A stretch of 64,000 bases of DNA, taken from Arthrobacter sp. Soil763 (GTDB taxonomy: Bacteria > Actinomycetota > Actinomycetes > Actinomycetales > Micrococcaceae). The stretch spans positions 824,874 through 888,873 of the forward strand of contig NZ_LMSH01000002.1 in NCBI RefSeq assembly GCF_001428365.1, in the 5' to 3' direction. Positions within the stretch are counted from its first letter, which is position 1; the number at the start of each line of letters is the position of its first letter. Made by a program: the position numbers and the translations under genes. Shown here in pieces: positions 1-7,503 of the stretch. Under the pieces are notes generated by a model, which did not search any database, was not told the DNA's origin, and worked only from the letters and a program-made list of their open reading frames with translations.

Positions 1-639
1 CGCCACTCGATGTTCCCGCTTGCGGACACCCCGTCCAAGGCCGAGGTCCGGGCCGAGGCCGAGCGCCGCGGCCTGTCCGTGGCCAACAAGCCGGACAGCC
101 ACGACATCTGCTTCATCCCCGACGGCGACACCGCCGGCTGGCTGGCCGAGAAGATCGAGATGACGTCCGGTGACATCGTGGACGAGTCCGGCGCCAAGGT
201 CGGCGAGCACCCGGGAGCCAACGCCTTCACCGTCGGCCAGCGGCGCGGGCTGAAGCTGGGCACCCCGGCCGCAGACGGCAAGCCGCGCTTCGTGCTGGAA
301 ATCCGGCCGAAGGAAAACAAGGTGGTGGTGGGCCCGGAGGCGCTGCTGGCCATCGATGAGATCCGCGGCATCAAGGTCTCCTGGGCCGGGCTCCCGATCG
401 CCGAGATCGCCACCGGCGATCAGTTCGACTGCCATGCGCAGGTCCGCGCCCACGGCGACCCGGTTCCGGCGACCGCCCGCATGGACCACGCCGCGGGTTC
501 GGGCGAACTTGTGGTCACGCTGGTGGAACCGCTGCGCGGTGTCGCCCCGGGCCAGACCGTGGTGCTCTACCAGGGCAGCCGGGTCCTGGGCCAGGCCACC
601 ATCGACGCCGCCCGGTCGCTGCAGCGCGCTGCGCTCTAA
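1..639 (+). CDS. mnmA: tRNA-specific 2-thiouridylase MnmA, 3' part
   Basis: MnmA makes the 2-thio group of the wobble uridine in tRNAs for Lys, Glu and Gln, using ATP and a persulfide sulfur donor. The frame is open from base 1, so the N-terminal PP-loop half lies upstream of the window; the first ATG (base 10) is internal, not a start. What remains begins R-H-S-M-F-P-L-A-D and contains the S-H-D-I-C-F-I-P-D-G-D block, whose Cys (bases 109-111) corresponds to the second catalytic cysteine of the family. The C-terminal beta-barrel part that helps hold the tRNA follows. The stop is TAA at 637-639. The next gene is 700 bases away across a repeat array. Confidence 0.95.
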   Translation, partial: RHSMFPLADTPSKAEVRAEAERRGLSVANKPDSHDICFIPDGDTAGWLAEKIEMTSGDIVDESGAKVGEHPGANAFTVGQRRGLKLGTPAADGKPRFVLEIRPKENKVVVGPEALLAIDEIRGIKVSWAGLPIAEIATGDQFDCHAQVRAHGDPVPATARMDHAAGSGELVVTLVEPLRGVAPGQTVVLYQGSRVLGQATIDAARSLQRAAL

Positions 640-664
640 CTGCCCCGCCCTCGGCCCGCGCGGC

Positions 665-1076
665 CCGTTGAGCATGCCCGTTCTTGAGGGCGACGGCTGG
701 GCATTTCAGGGTTATGCCCACTGGCTGAGCCGGGGGATGGGCATGTCCGTCCCCAACCGGGGTGAAGATGCGGATTCCGTAGGGCTAAAGCGCGCCGGGG
801 GCTGTCTGTTCCCGCCTGTAGGCTCGCACGCCGCGTGAAAACCAAGGCCGCGACCGTAAAGCCACTTCTGCACTGGACATGCCCGTCCTTGCTGGCCGCC
901 GCTGGACATGCCCATCCTCCGGCCTGCCCGGCCGTTGAGCATGCCCATTCCTTGGGGCCACGGCTGGGCATTTCAGGATTATGCCCGGTGGCCGGTCCGG
1001 GGGATGGGCATGTCCGTCGCCGATGCCGGGGGATGGGCATGTCCGTCGCCGATGCCGGGTGATGGGCATGTCCGCT
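665..1076. repeat. Nested inverted/direct repeat array (GGGCATGTCC family)
   Basis: This gene-free stretch carries two 87-base copies of one unit (665-751 and 932-1018, roughly 80% identical). Each unit starts with GAGCATGCCC, has an internal dyad GGGCAT-N9-ATGCCC, and ends with GATGGGCATGTCC, so both its ends and its centre are inverted repeats. GATGGGCATGTCC ends at 748, 1015, 1044 and 1073; the last three lie in tandem 29-base units (990-1018, 1019-1047, 1048-1076). The opposite orientation, GGACATGCCC, occurs at 875-884 and 904-913. The block could act as a transcription terminator or a REP-like element, or bind a protein. Function is unknown. From 1077 to 1339 I see only the upstream region of the next gene. 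Confidence 0.85.
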
Positions 1077-1339
1077 CCGAGGTGCCGGCGCCGTGCGGCC
1101 GTCCCGGAACGCAGCCGGCGGACCCCTCAGCCCCGGGTTAAAACGCCGGAGAACGGCCCCTGCTGCCGAAGAAAACGCCAACTTCGCCCGCGTCGTGTAA
1201 ATTTTGTGTCTCAACTCACAAGATTCGACGATTCTGCCCCGGGTCTTCTGGTTGAATCTAGGAATCAGGACAGTGGGCTCCCAACGAGTCAAGCTACTTC
1301 GGGCTGCGCACTAGTACTCATCGAACAGAAAGTTCACAG

Positions 1340-2974
1340 ATGGCAATGAACAACAAGGCCCTGCGGAGCGCCATCGCGCTTGCCGGGGTTTCCGCCTTTG
1401 CATTGACGGCCTGCACCGGCCCTTCCGGCGGCGGAACCGCTTCCGGCAGCGCCGCAGGCGGAGGCACCATTACCTACGGCACCACGGACAAGGTTGTCAC
1501 CCTTGACCCGGCCGGCTCCTACGATGCCGGCTCGTTCATGGTGATGAACCAGATCTACCCGTTCCTGATGAACTCGAAGCCCGGAACGGCCGACTCCACC
1601 CCGGACATCGCCGAGTCCGCATCCTTCACCAGCCCGACGGAATACACCGTCAAGCTCAAGCCCGGCCTGAAGTTCGCCAACGGCCACGCGCTGACGTCCT
1701 CCGACGTGAAGTTCTCGATCGACCGCATCGTCAAGATCAACGATGACAACGGCCCGGCCTCCCTGCTGGGCAACCTCGCCTCCGTGGAAGTCAAGGACGA
1801 CTCCACCGTGGTCTTCAAGCTCAAGGAAGGCAACGATCAGGTCTTCCCCGGCGTGCTCGCCGCCAACGCCGGTCCGATCATCGACGAAGAGGTCTTCGCC
1901 GCGGACAAGCTGATGAGCGACGACGAGATCGTCAAGGGCAAGCCCTTCGCCGGTCAGTACACGATCGAGAGCTACAAGAAGAACGAGCTCGTCAGCCTCA
2001 AGGCCAACCCTGACTACCAGGGTCTGCTCGGCAAGCCGGCCAACGACAGCGCCACGATCAAGTACTACGCCGACTCGAACAACCTGAAGCTGGACGTCCA
2101 GCAGGGCAACATCGACGTCGCCGGCCGCAGCCTGACCGCGACCGACGCCGCCGACCTCGAGAAGGACTCCAAGGTCAAGGTCCACAAGGGCCCGGGCGGC
2201 GAGCTGCGCTACATCGTCTTCAACTTCGACACGATGCCGTTTGGCGCAAAGAGCGCCGACGCCGACCCGAAGAAGGCGCTCGCCGTCCGCCAGGCCATGG
2301 CCAACGTCGTCGACCGTGACGCGATCGCCAACCAGGTCTACAAGGGCACTTACCTGCCCGCCTACTCGGTCGTCCCCGACGGCTTCGTCGGCGCCATCAC
2401 GCCGCTGAAGGAAATGTACGGCGACGGCAGCGGCAAGCCCAGCCTCGACAAGGCCAAGAAGGCCTTCAGCGACGCCGGCGTCACCGCCCCCGTCACCCTG
2501 AAGCTGCAGTACAACCCGGACCACTACGGCAAGTCCTCGGGCGACGAGTACGCCATGATCAAGGAGCAGCTCGAAAAGTCCGGCCTGTTTAAGGTCGACC
2601 TGCAGTCCACCGAGTGGGTTACTTACTCCAAGGACCGCACCGCCGACGTCTACCCGGTCTACCAGCTCGGCTGGTTCCCGGATTACTCCGACGCCGACAA
2701 CTACCTGACCCCGTTCTTCATCCCGGGCAACTTCCTGAAGAACCACTACGAGAACCCCACCGTGACCGATCTGATCAAGAAGCAGCTCACCACGGTGGAC
2801 AAGACCGAGCGCGAGAAGCTGCTTGGCGAGGCCCAGACCGCCGTCGCCAAGGACCTCTCCACGCTGCCGCTGTTGCAGGGCGCCCAGCTCATGGTCGCCG
2901 GCAAGGACGTCCAGGGTGTCGAAAAGACCCTCGACGCGTCCTTCAAGACCCGTCTTGGTGTGATCTCCAAGTAG
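1340..2974 (+). CDS. ABC transporter substrate-binding lipoprotein, family 5 (DppA/OppA type)
   Basis: This is an extracellular solute-binding protein of the peptide/nickel family (SBP_bac_5), 544 residues, a normal length for the group. The N-terminus has a lysine-containing start, a hydrophobic core and a lipobox L-T-A-C near residue 28, so it should be a lipid-anchored protein on the outer face of the membrane. The mature part shows the usual D-P-A-G-S-Y-D-A and F-N-F-D-T-M-P-F blocks. ATG 1340 is followed by a second ATG at 1346; neither has a strong Shine-Dalgarno, so the start could shift by two codons. It heads an importer operon with two permeases and a double ATPase. The substrate cannot be read from sequence; oligopeptides are the best guess. 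Confidence 0.92.
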   Translation: MAMNNKALRSAIALAGVSAFALTACTGPSGGGTASGSAAGGGTITYGTTDKVVTLDPAGSYDAGSFMVMNQIYPFLMNSKPGTADSTPDIAESASFTSPTEYTVKLKPGLKFANGHALTSSDVKFSIDRIVKINDDNGPASLLGNLASVEVKDDSTVVFKLKEGNDQVFPGVLAANAGPIIDEEVFAADKLMSDDEIVKGKPFAGQYTIESYKKNELVSLKANPDYQGLLGKPANDSATIKYYADSNNLKLDVQQGNIDVAGRSLTATDAADLEKDSKVKVHKGPGGELRYIVFNFDTMPFGAKSADADPKKALAVRQAMANVVDRDAIANQVYKGTYLPAYSVVPDGFVGAITPLKEMYGDGSGKPSLDKAKKAFSDAGVTAPVTLKLQYNPDHYGKSSGDEYAMIKEQLEKSGLFKVDLQSTEWVTYSKDRTADVYPVYQLGWFPDYSDADNYLTPFFIPGNFLKNHYENPTVTDLIKKQLTTVDKTEREKLLGEAQTAVAKDLSTLPLLQGAQLMVAGKDVQGVEKTLDASFKTRLGVISK

Positions 2975-3008
2975 GTCCAATCCCCATCCGGTCCTGACCA
3001 GCCAAGGA

Positions 3009-3041
3009 GGCGGGGCGCCCGCGCGGCGTCCCGCCTTTCTT
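3009..3041 (+). terminator. Hairpin with T-rich tail between the binding protein and permease genes
   Basis: An 11-base-pair stem (3009-3019 with 3025-3035, one G-T pair) closes a 5-base loop and is followed by TTTCTT. It lies 35 bases after the lipoprotein stop and about 65 bases before the permease start. Such partial terminators commonly let the binding protein be made in excess over the membrane components; here that role is inferred. Confidence 0.7.
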
Positions 3042-3106
3042 GCGGGTAGCGGGACAACCGATTCCGGAAGCCCACGAAGCCGACGGAAGCACAACTTTAG
3101 GTACCA

Positions 3107-4198
3107 ATGACAACACTTATTGAGGCGCCGCCCAGCGACGCCGACGGCCTATTGCCGACAAAGAAAAAGGCGTCCGGTGGGGGACTGGGCCAGTACATCC
3201 TGATCAGGTTCCTGCTGATCTTCCCGACCATCTTCATCCTGGTCACGCTCGTGTTCTTCCTGATGCGGATCACCGGCGACCCGATCACCGCGGCCCTCGG
3301 CGGCCGGCTCCCTCCGGAGCAGCTGGCCGAACGCATCCACGCCGCCGGCTACGACCGGCCCATCTTCGTGCAGTACTTCGAGTACCTCGGACAGCTCATC
3401 ACCGGCAACTTCGGCACCACCCTCTCGGACAACCGCCCGGTCTCCGAGATGCTGACCACCTACGGTGCGGCCACCCTGGAACTGTCCATAAACGCGCTGC
3501 TCGTGGCACTGCTGGTGGGCATCCCGCTGGGCATGATCGCCGCGCACCGCCGCGACAAGGCCGCCGACGCCGTACTGCGCATCTTCGCGATCCTCTGCTA
3601 CGCCACGCCCGTCTTCTTCGCCGGCCTGCTGCTGAAGCTGACCTTCGCCGTCTGGCTGGGCTGGCTGCCCGTCGCCGGCCGGGCCAAGACCTCCACGGAA
3701 CTGGCCCTCACCGCGCTGCAGGCACCCACCGGCATCTACTGGCTGGACTCGCTGCGCAGCGGCAACATGGCCGCACTCGGCGACGTCTTCGCGCACGCGG
3801 TGCTTCCCGCCGTCGCCCTGGGCCTGCTGACTGCCGGCATCTTCCTGCGCCTGGTCCGCACCAACGTGATCGGCACCCTCGGCAAGGACTACGTGGAGGC
3901 AGGACGCTCCCGCGGCGTCAGCGAGTTCCGCCTGGTCACCAAGCACGCCTACAAGCCGGCGCTCATCCCCATCATCACCGTCATGGGGCTGCAGATCGCG
4001 GTCATGCTCGGCGGCGCCGTGCTGACCGAGACCACCTTTGAATGGAAAGGCCTCGGCTTCCAGCTGGCGACCTACCTGACGGCCCGCGACTTCGTGGCCG
4101 TGCAGGGCATCGTCGTGCTCCTCGCCGTCATCGTGGCCGTGACCAACTTCATCGTGGACATCGTCGCCGCGCTGATCGACCCCCGCGTGAGGTACTGA
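3107..4198 (+). CDS. ABC transporter permease, DppB/OppB family
   Basis: First membrane subunit of the peptide-type importer, 363 residues. After a soluble N-terminal segment of about 30 residues comes a membrane helix, then the periplasmic-type segment with L-G-G-R-L-P-P-E-Q typical of the DppB N-terminal domain, then the BPD_transp_1 core with several helices. The EAA loop that contacts the ATPase is seen as Y-V-E-A-G-R-S-R-G-V-S. It ends Y-V-I-D-P-R-like (A-L-I-D-P-R-V-R-Y), the usual family ending. The stop is one base before the next ATG region, so it is translated with the second permease. Confidence 0.93.
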   Translation: MTTLIEAPPSDADGLLPTKKKASGGGLGQYILIRFLLIFPTIFILVTLVFFLMRITGDPITAALGGRLPPEQLAERIHAAGYDRPIFVQYFEYLGQLITGNFGTTLSDNRPVSEMLTTYGAATLELSINALLVALLVGIPLGMIAAHRRDKAADAVLRIFAILCYATPVFFAGLLLKLTFAVWLGWLPVAGRAKTSTELALTALQAPTGIYWLDSLRSGNMAALGDVFAHAVLPAVALGLLTAGIFLRLVRTNVIGTLGKDYVEAGRSRGVSEFRLVTKHAYKPALIPIITVMGLQIAVMLGGAVLTETTFEWKGLGFQLATYLTARDFVAVQGIVVLLAVIVAVTNFIVDIVAALIDPRVRY

Positions 4199-4199
4199 C

Positions 4200-5234
4200 A
4201 TGAGCATCGAACCAACCATCGCCGCCGAGAGCCGCCGGGACCCGTGGTTCCGCAGGCTCCCGGTCATTTCCCACTTCAACAAGAGCGTCGGGCTCCAGCG
4301 CGGCATGCTCGTCACCGGGCTGGTCCTCACCGGGCTGTTCCTGCTCACCGCGATTTTCGCTCCGCTGATCGCGCCGTTCGGGTTCTCGCAGATTTCCGAT
4401 GCCGAGGGCAACTTCCCGGCGCAGCAGGCGCCCGGCGGCAAGCACCTGCTGGGCACCACCGTGGGCGGCTACGACGTGTTCTCCCGCGTGGTGTGGGGTG
4501 CGCAGACCGCCGTCCTGGTGATCATCGTGGCCGTGATCATGTCGATCTTCATCGGCGTCATCCTCGGCCTGGTCAGCGGCTACATCGGCGGCTGGCTGGA
4601 CCGGATCCTCGTGGTCGTCGCCGACGCCGTCTACGCGTTCCCGTCGCTGCTCGTGGCCATCGTGATGGCCATCGTCATCAGCGGCGGCCGCTCCAGCCTG
4701 TGGGGCGGAATCCTGGCCGCAGCCATCTCCATCACGGTGGTCTTCATCCCGCAGTACTTCCGCGTCATCCGCGCGGAGACCATCCGGCTCAAGGCCGAGC
4801 CGTTCGTCGAGTCGGCCAAGGTGGTGGGCGCGTCCAACATCCGGATCATGACCCGGCACATCTACCGGAACGCCACCCGCACCCTGCCGCTGATCTTCAC
4901 GCTGAACGCCTCCGAAGCGATCCTGACCCTCGCGGGCCTGGGCTTCCTCGGCTTCGGCATCGAGCCGACGTCGGCCGCCGAGTGGGGCTTTGACCTGAAC
5001 AAGGCGCTGGCGGACACTACCTCCGGCATCTGGTGGACCGGCGTGTTCCCGGGCCTCGCCATCGTCCTCACCGTCGTGGGCCTGACCCTGGTCGGCGAGA
5101 GCATCAACGACCTCAACGACCCGCGGCTGCGCGGCCGCAGGAAAGCGGCCCCCGGCAAAACCGGGCCCGACACCGCCGGATCCGGCACCGCCGGCAGCCA
5201 GGCGCCGGTCTCAGCAGAAGTGAGCAGTTCATGA
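4200..5234 (+). CDS. ABC transporter permease, DppC/OppC family
   Basis: Second membrane subunit, 344 residues. It has the OppC-type N-terminal domain (one helix, then L-L-G-T-T-V-G-G-Y-D-V-F-S-R, the usual H/L-L-G-T-D-x-x-G-R-D block) and a BPD_transp_1 core. The EAA-type loop is V-E-S-A-K-V-V-G-A-S. The C-terminus is longer than usual, with a low-complexity tail of Gly, Thr, Ala and Pro after the conserved N-D-P-R-L-R-G. The start ATG follows the DppB-like stop by a single base and the end overlaps the ATPase start by four bases (ATGA, 5231-5234). Confidence 0.93.
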   Translation: MSIEPTIAAESRRDPWFRRLPVISHFNKSVGLQRGMLVTGLVLTGLFLLTAIFAPLIAPFGFSQISDAEGNFPAQQAPGGKHLLGTTVGGYDVFSRVVWGAQTAVLVIIVAVIMSIFIGVILGLVSGYIGGWLDRILVVVADAVYAFPSLLVAIVMAIVISGGRSSLWGGILAAAISITVVFIPQYFRVIRAETIRLKAEPFVESAKVVGASNIRIMTRHIYRNATRTLPLIFTLNASEAILTLAGLGFLGFGIEPTSAAEWGFDLNKALADTTSGIWWTGVFPGLAIVLTVVGLTLVGESINDLNDPRLRGRRKAAPGKTGPDTAGSGTAGSQAPVSAEVSSS

Positions 5235-6946
5235 GCACCAATATCGGTTCAGTTTCCGACCAGCAGCCCCGCAGCGCCGGGCCTGTGCTGGACATCGACC
5301 ACCTGAAGGTCACCTTCGCCACCGACGCGGGGGACGTCTATGCGGTCAAGGATGTCAGCCTGGAGGTCAACCCCGGTGAAGTCGTCGCCATCGTGGGCGA
5401 ATCCGGCTCCGGCAAGACCGTCACCGCCAAGACCATCCTGGGCCTGCTGCCCGAGACGGCCATCAGCTCCGGAGCGGTGCTGATCAACGGCAACAACGTG
5501 ATCAGCGTCAGCGCCTCGAAGCTGCGGGAAATCCGCGGCCGCGACGTGGCCATGGTCTTCCAGGAACCCTCGACGGCGCTCAACCCGGTCTTCACCGTGG
5601 GCTGGCAGATTGCCGAGGGCATCCGCGCCCACGCCAAACATGGCGGTGCCGGCAAGGTCAGCGCCAAGGAGGCCAAGGCCCGCGCGGTCGAGGCCCTCCG
5701 CAAGGTCGGCATCCCGGACCCCGAGACCCGCGTCAACTACTACCCGCACCAGTTCTCCGGCGGGCAGAAGCAGCGCGTCGTCATCGCCGCCGCGCTGGCG
5801 CTGAATCCCGGGCTGATCGTCGCCGACGAGCCGACCACCGCCCTGGACGTCACCGTGCAGGCGGAGATCCTCGACCTGCTCCGCGACCTGCGGGACCAGT
5901 ACGGCACCTCGATCGTGCTGATCACGCACAATATGGGTGTCGTCGCCGACCTCGCCGACCGCGTCGTCGTGATGTACCAGGGCGACGTCGTCGAGGAGGC
6001 CAGCGCACGGGTGCTGTTCGCGGAACCGAAACAGGACTACACGAAGAAGCTCCTGGCCGCGGTCCCGCACCTGAGCCGGAACTCGGCCTCGGCGGGCATG
6101 GCCGAACGCGCCCACCAGGGCGGGAAGGTCCTCGTCGAGGCGAAGAACCTCACCATCGAGTACCCCGGCCGTCTTGGCAGCCCGGCGTTCAAGGCCGTCG
6201 ACGGCGTCAGCTTCACCCTCTCCGAGGGCGAGGTGTTCGGCCTGGTGGGCGAATCGGGGTCCGGCAAGACCACGATCGGCCGCGCCATCGCGGGCCTGAA
6301 CAAGACCACCGGCGGCAGCCTGAAGGTGCTCGACTACGAGATGCTCAACCTCAAGGAGCGCACCTTCAAACCGCTGCGCAAGCAGATCGGCTTCGTGTTC
6401 CAGGACCCGGCGGCGTCGTTCAACCCGCAGCTGACCATCGGCGAATGCATCGCCGAACCCCTGGTCATCCACGGCAACCCGACCCCGGCGCAGGCACGCC
6501 AACGCACCCGGGAGCTGCTCGAATCGGTGCAGCTGCCGGCGTCGTACGCCGAGCGCTTCCCGCACGAACTCTCCGGCGGCCAGCGCCAGCGCGCCTCGCT
6601 GGCCCGGGCCCTGATCCTGAACCCGAAGCTGCTGATTGCCGACGAACCGACGTCGGCGCTGGATGTTTCGGTGCAGGCCAAGGTGCTGGAACTGTTCAAG
6701 GACATCCAGGCCGAGTTCGGGTTCGCATGCCTCTTCATCAGCCACGACCTGGCCGTTGTGGACATCCTCTCGCACTGGGTGGGCGTCCTGTACAAGGGCA
6801 AGATGGTGGAACAGGGCCTGGGCAACCAGGTCATGGGACACCCGCAGCACGACTACACGAAGAAGCTCATCGCCTCCCTGCCGGTTCCCGACCCGGACGA
6901 GCAGGCCAAACGCCGCGAGGCGTTCCGCGCGGTGCTCGGCGCCTAG
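5231..6946 (+). CDS. Peptide ABC transporter ATPase, two fused nucleotide-binding domains
   Basis: A single 571-residue chain carries both ATPases of the importer (DppD-like, then DppF-like). Each half has its own Walker A (G-E-S-G-S-G-K-T), signature (F-S-G-G-Q-K-Q-R-V and L-S-G-G-Q-R-Q-R-A) and Walker B (L-I-V-A-D-E-P-T-T-A-L-D and L-L-I-A-D-E-P-T-S-A-L-D). The start at 5231 (M-S-T-N-I-G) is set by the ATGA overlap with the upstream permease; the frame is open further upstream but only as a shadow of that gene. The fusion is common in Actinobacteria. A strong hairpin follows at 6972-7023. Confidence 0.95.
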   Translation: MSTNIGSVSDQQPRSAGPVLDIDHLKVTFATDAGDVYAVKDVSLEVNPGEVVAIVGESGSGKTVTAKTILGLLPETAISSGAVLINGNNVISVSASKLREIRGRDVAMVFQEPSTALNPVFTVGWQIAEGIRAHAKHGGAGKVSAKEAKARAVEALRKVGIPDPETRVNYYPHQFSGGQKQRVVIAAALALNPGLIVADEPTTALDVTVQAEILDLLRDLRDQYGTSIVLITHNMGVVADLADRVVVMYQGDVVEEASARVLFAEPKQDYTKKLLAAVPHLSRNSASAGMAERAHQGGKVLVEAKNLTIEYPGRLGSPAFKAVDGVSFTLSEGEVFGLVGESGSGKTTIGRAIAGLNKTTGGSLKVLDYEMLNLKERTFKPLRKQIGFVFQDPAASFNPQLTIGECIAEPLVIHGNPTPAQARQRTRELLESVQLPASYAERFPHELSGGQRQRASLARALILNPKLLIADEPTSALDVSVQAKVLELFKDIQAEFGFACLFISHDLAVVDILSHWVGVLYKGKMVEQGLGNQVMGHPQHDYTKKLIASLPVPDPDEQAKRREAFRAVLGA

Positions 6947-6971
6947 CTGTACTGAGCCGGAACGAACCCGG

Positions 6972-7023
6972 GGCCGGGCCCGCCGTGAGCTGCGAACGAT
7001 CGCAGCGCACGGCGGGCCCGGCC
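6972..7023 (+). terminator. Long hairpin after the ABC transporter operon
   Basis: A perfect 16-base-pair stem (6972-6987 with 7008-7023) encloses an inner 6-base-pair stem (6990-6995 with 7000-7005, loop ACGA). There is no T run after it. It sits 26 bases after the ATPase stop and just before the promoter of the next gene, so a terminator that insulates the two units is the most likely role. Confidence 0.75.
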
Positions 7024-7057
7024 GCTTAACACCCGGGGGATTTCGGCCCCGGCCCCC

Positions 7058-7063
7058 TAAACT
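7058..7063 (+). promoter_or_regulatory. -10 element TAAACT of a probable leaderless promoter
   Basis: TAAACT ends six bases before the ATG of the chorismate mutase gene, which places transcription start on or next to the A of the ATG. No Shine-Dalgarno can be seen. The -35 position is not recognisable. Leaderless genes are frequent in Actinobacteria. Confidence 0.6.
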
Positions 7064-7069
7064 GGACCA

Positions 7070-7501
7070 ATGACCGAGCAGAACCAGAACCTCCCCGACG
7101 CCGACAGCTACGACCCCACCGCCAGTTCCCTGGCCGGGCAGGTTGATCCCGCGGTGATGGCGGAACTGCTCTCGATCCGCTCCAGCATCGACAACATCGA
7201 CGCCACCCTGGTCTTCCTCCTCGCCGAGCGGTTCAAGGCGACGCAGAAGGTCGGGTTCCTCAAGGCCGCGCACAAGCTGCCCGCCGGTGACCCCGGCCGG
7301 GAAACCGCCCAGATCGCCCGCCTCCGCCGGCTCGCGGCCGAAGCCCACCTGGACCCGGCCTTCGCCGAAAAATTCCTGAACTTCATCATCGGCGAGGTCA
7401 TCCGCCACCACGAGGCGATCGCCGAAGACCACGAGGCGTCCGCGCAGCGGACCTCGGCTGCCGACGCCGCCGCGGACCCCGCCGTCGCCGCCGAGGCGTA
7501 G
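7070..7501 (+). CDS. Chorismate mutase, AroQ class
   Basis: This cytoplasmic enzyme converts chorismate to prephenate in phenylalanine and tyrosine synthesis. The 143-residue protein has a short polar N-terminus, then an all-helical CM_2 domain at about residues 23-110: L-L-S-I-R-S-S-I-D-N-I-D-A, then A-E-R-F-K-A-T-Q-K-V-G and the later R-E-T-A-Q-I-A-R-L-R-R block, which supply the Arg, Lys and Gln residues of the active site. The C-terminus is Ala/Asp-rich and probably disordered. The gene looks leaderless (TAAACT six bases before ATG). The stop lies two bases before the GTG of the next gene, so the two are probably co-transcribed. Confidence 0.9.
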   Translation: MTEQNQNLPDADSYDPTASSLAGQVDPAVMAELLSIRSSIDNIDATLVFLLAERFKATQKVGFLKAAHKLPAGDPGRETAQIARLRRLAAEAHLDPAFAEKFLNFIIGEVIRHHEAIAEDHEASAQRTSAADAAADPAVAAEA

Positions 7502-7503
7502 CC

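Noticed and set aside
665..1076. The repeats near 1 kb as a CRISPR array
   Set aside because: Repeats occur in both orientations, spacing is irregular, the tandem part has no unique spacers, and no cas gene is near.
1334..3094. A long minus-strand frame opposite the binding-protein gene
   Set aside because: The plus-strand gene has a lipobox and full family similarity. The opposite frame is Val/Gly/Leu/Asp-rich, as expected of the complement of GC-rich coding DNA. Many similar antisense frames across the window were dropped for this reason.
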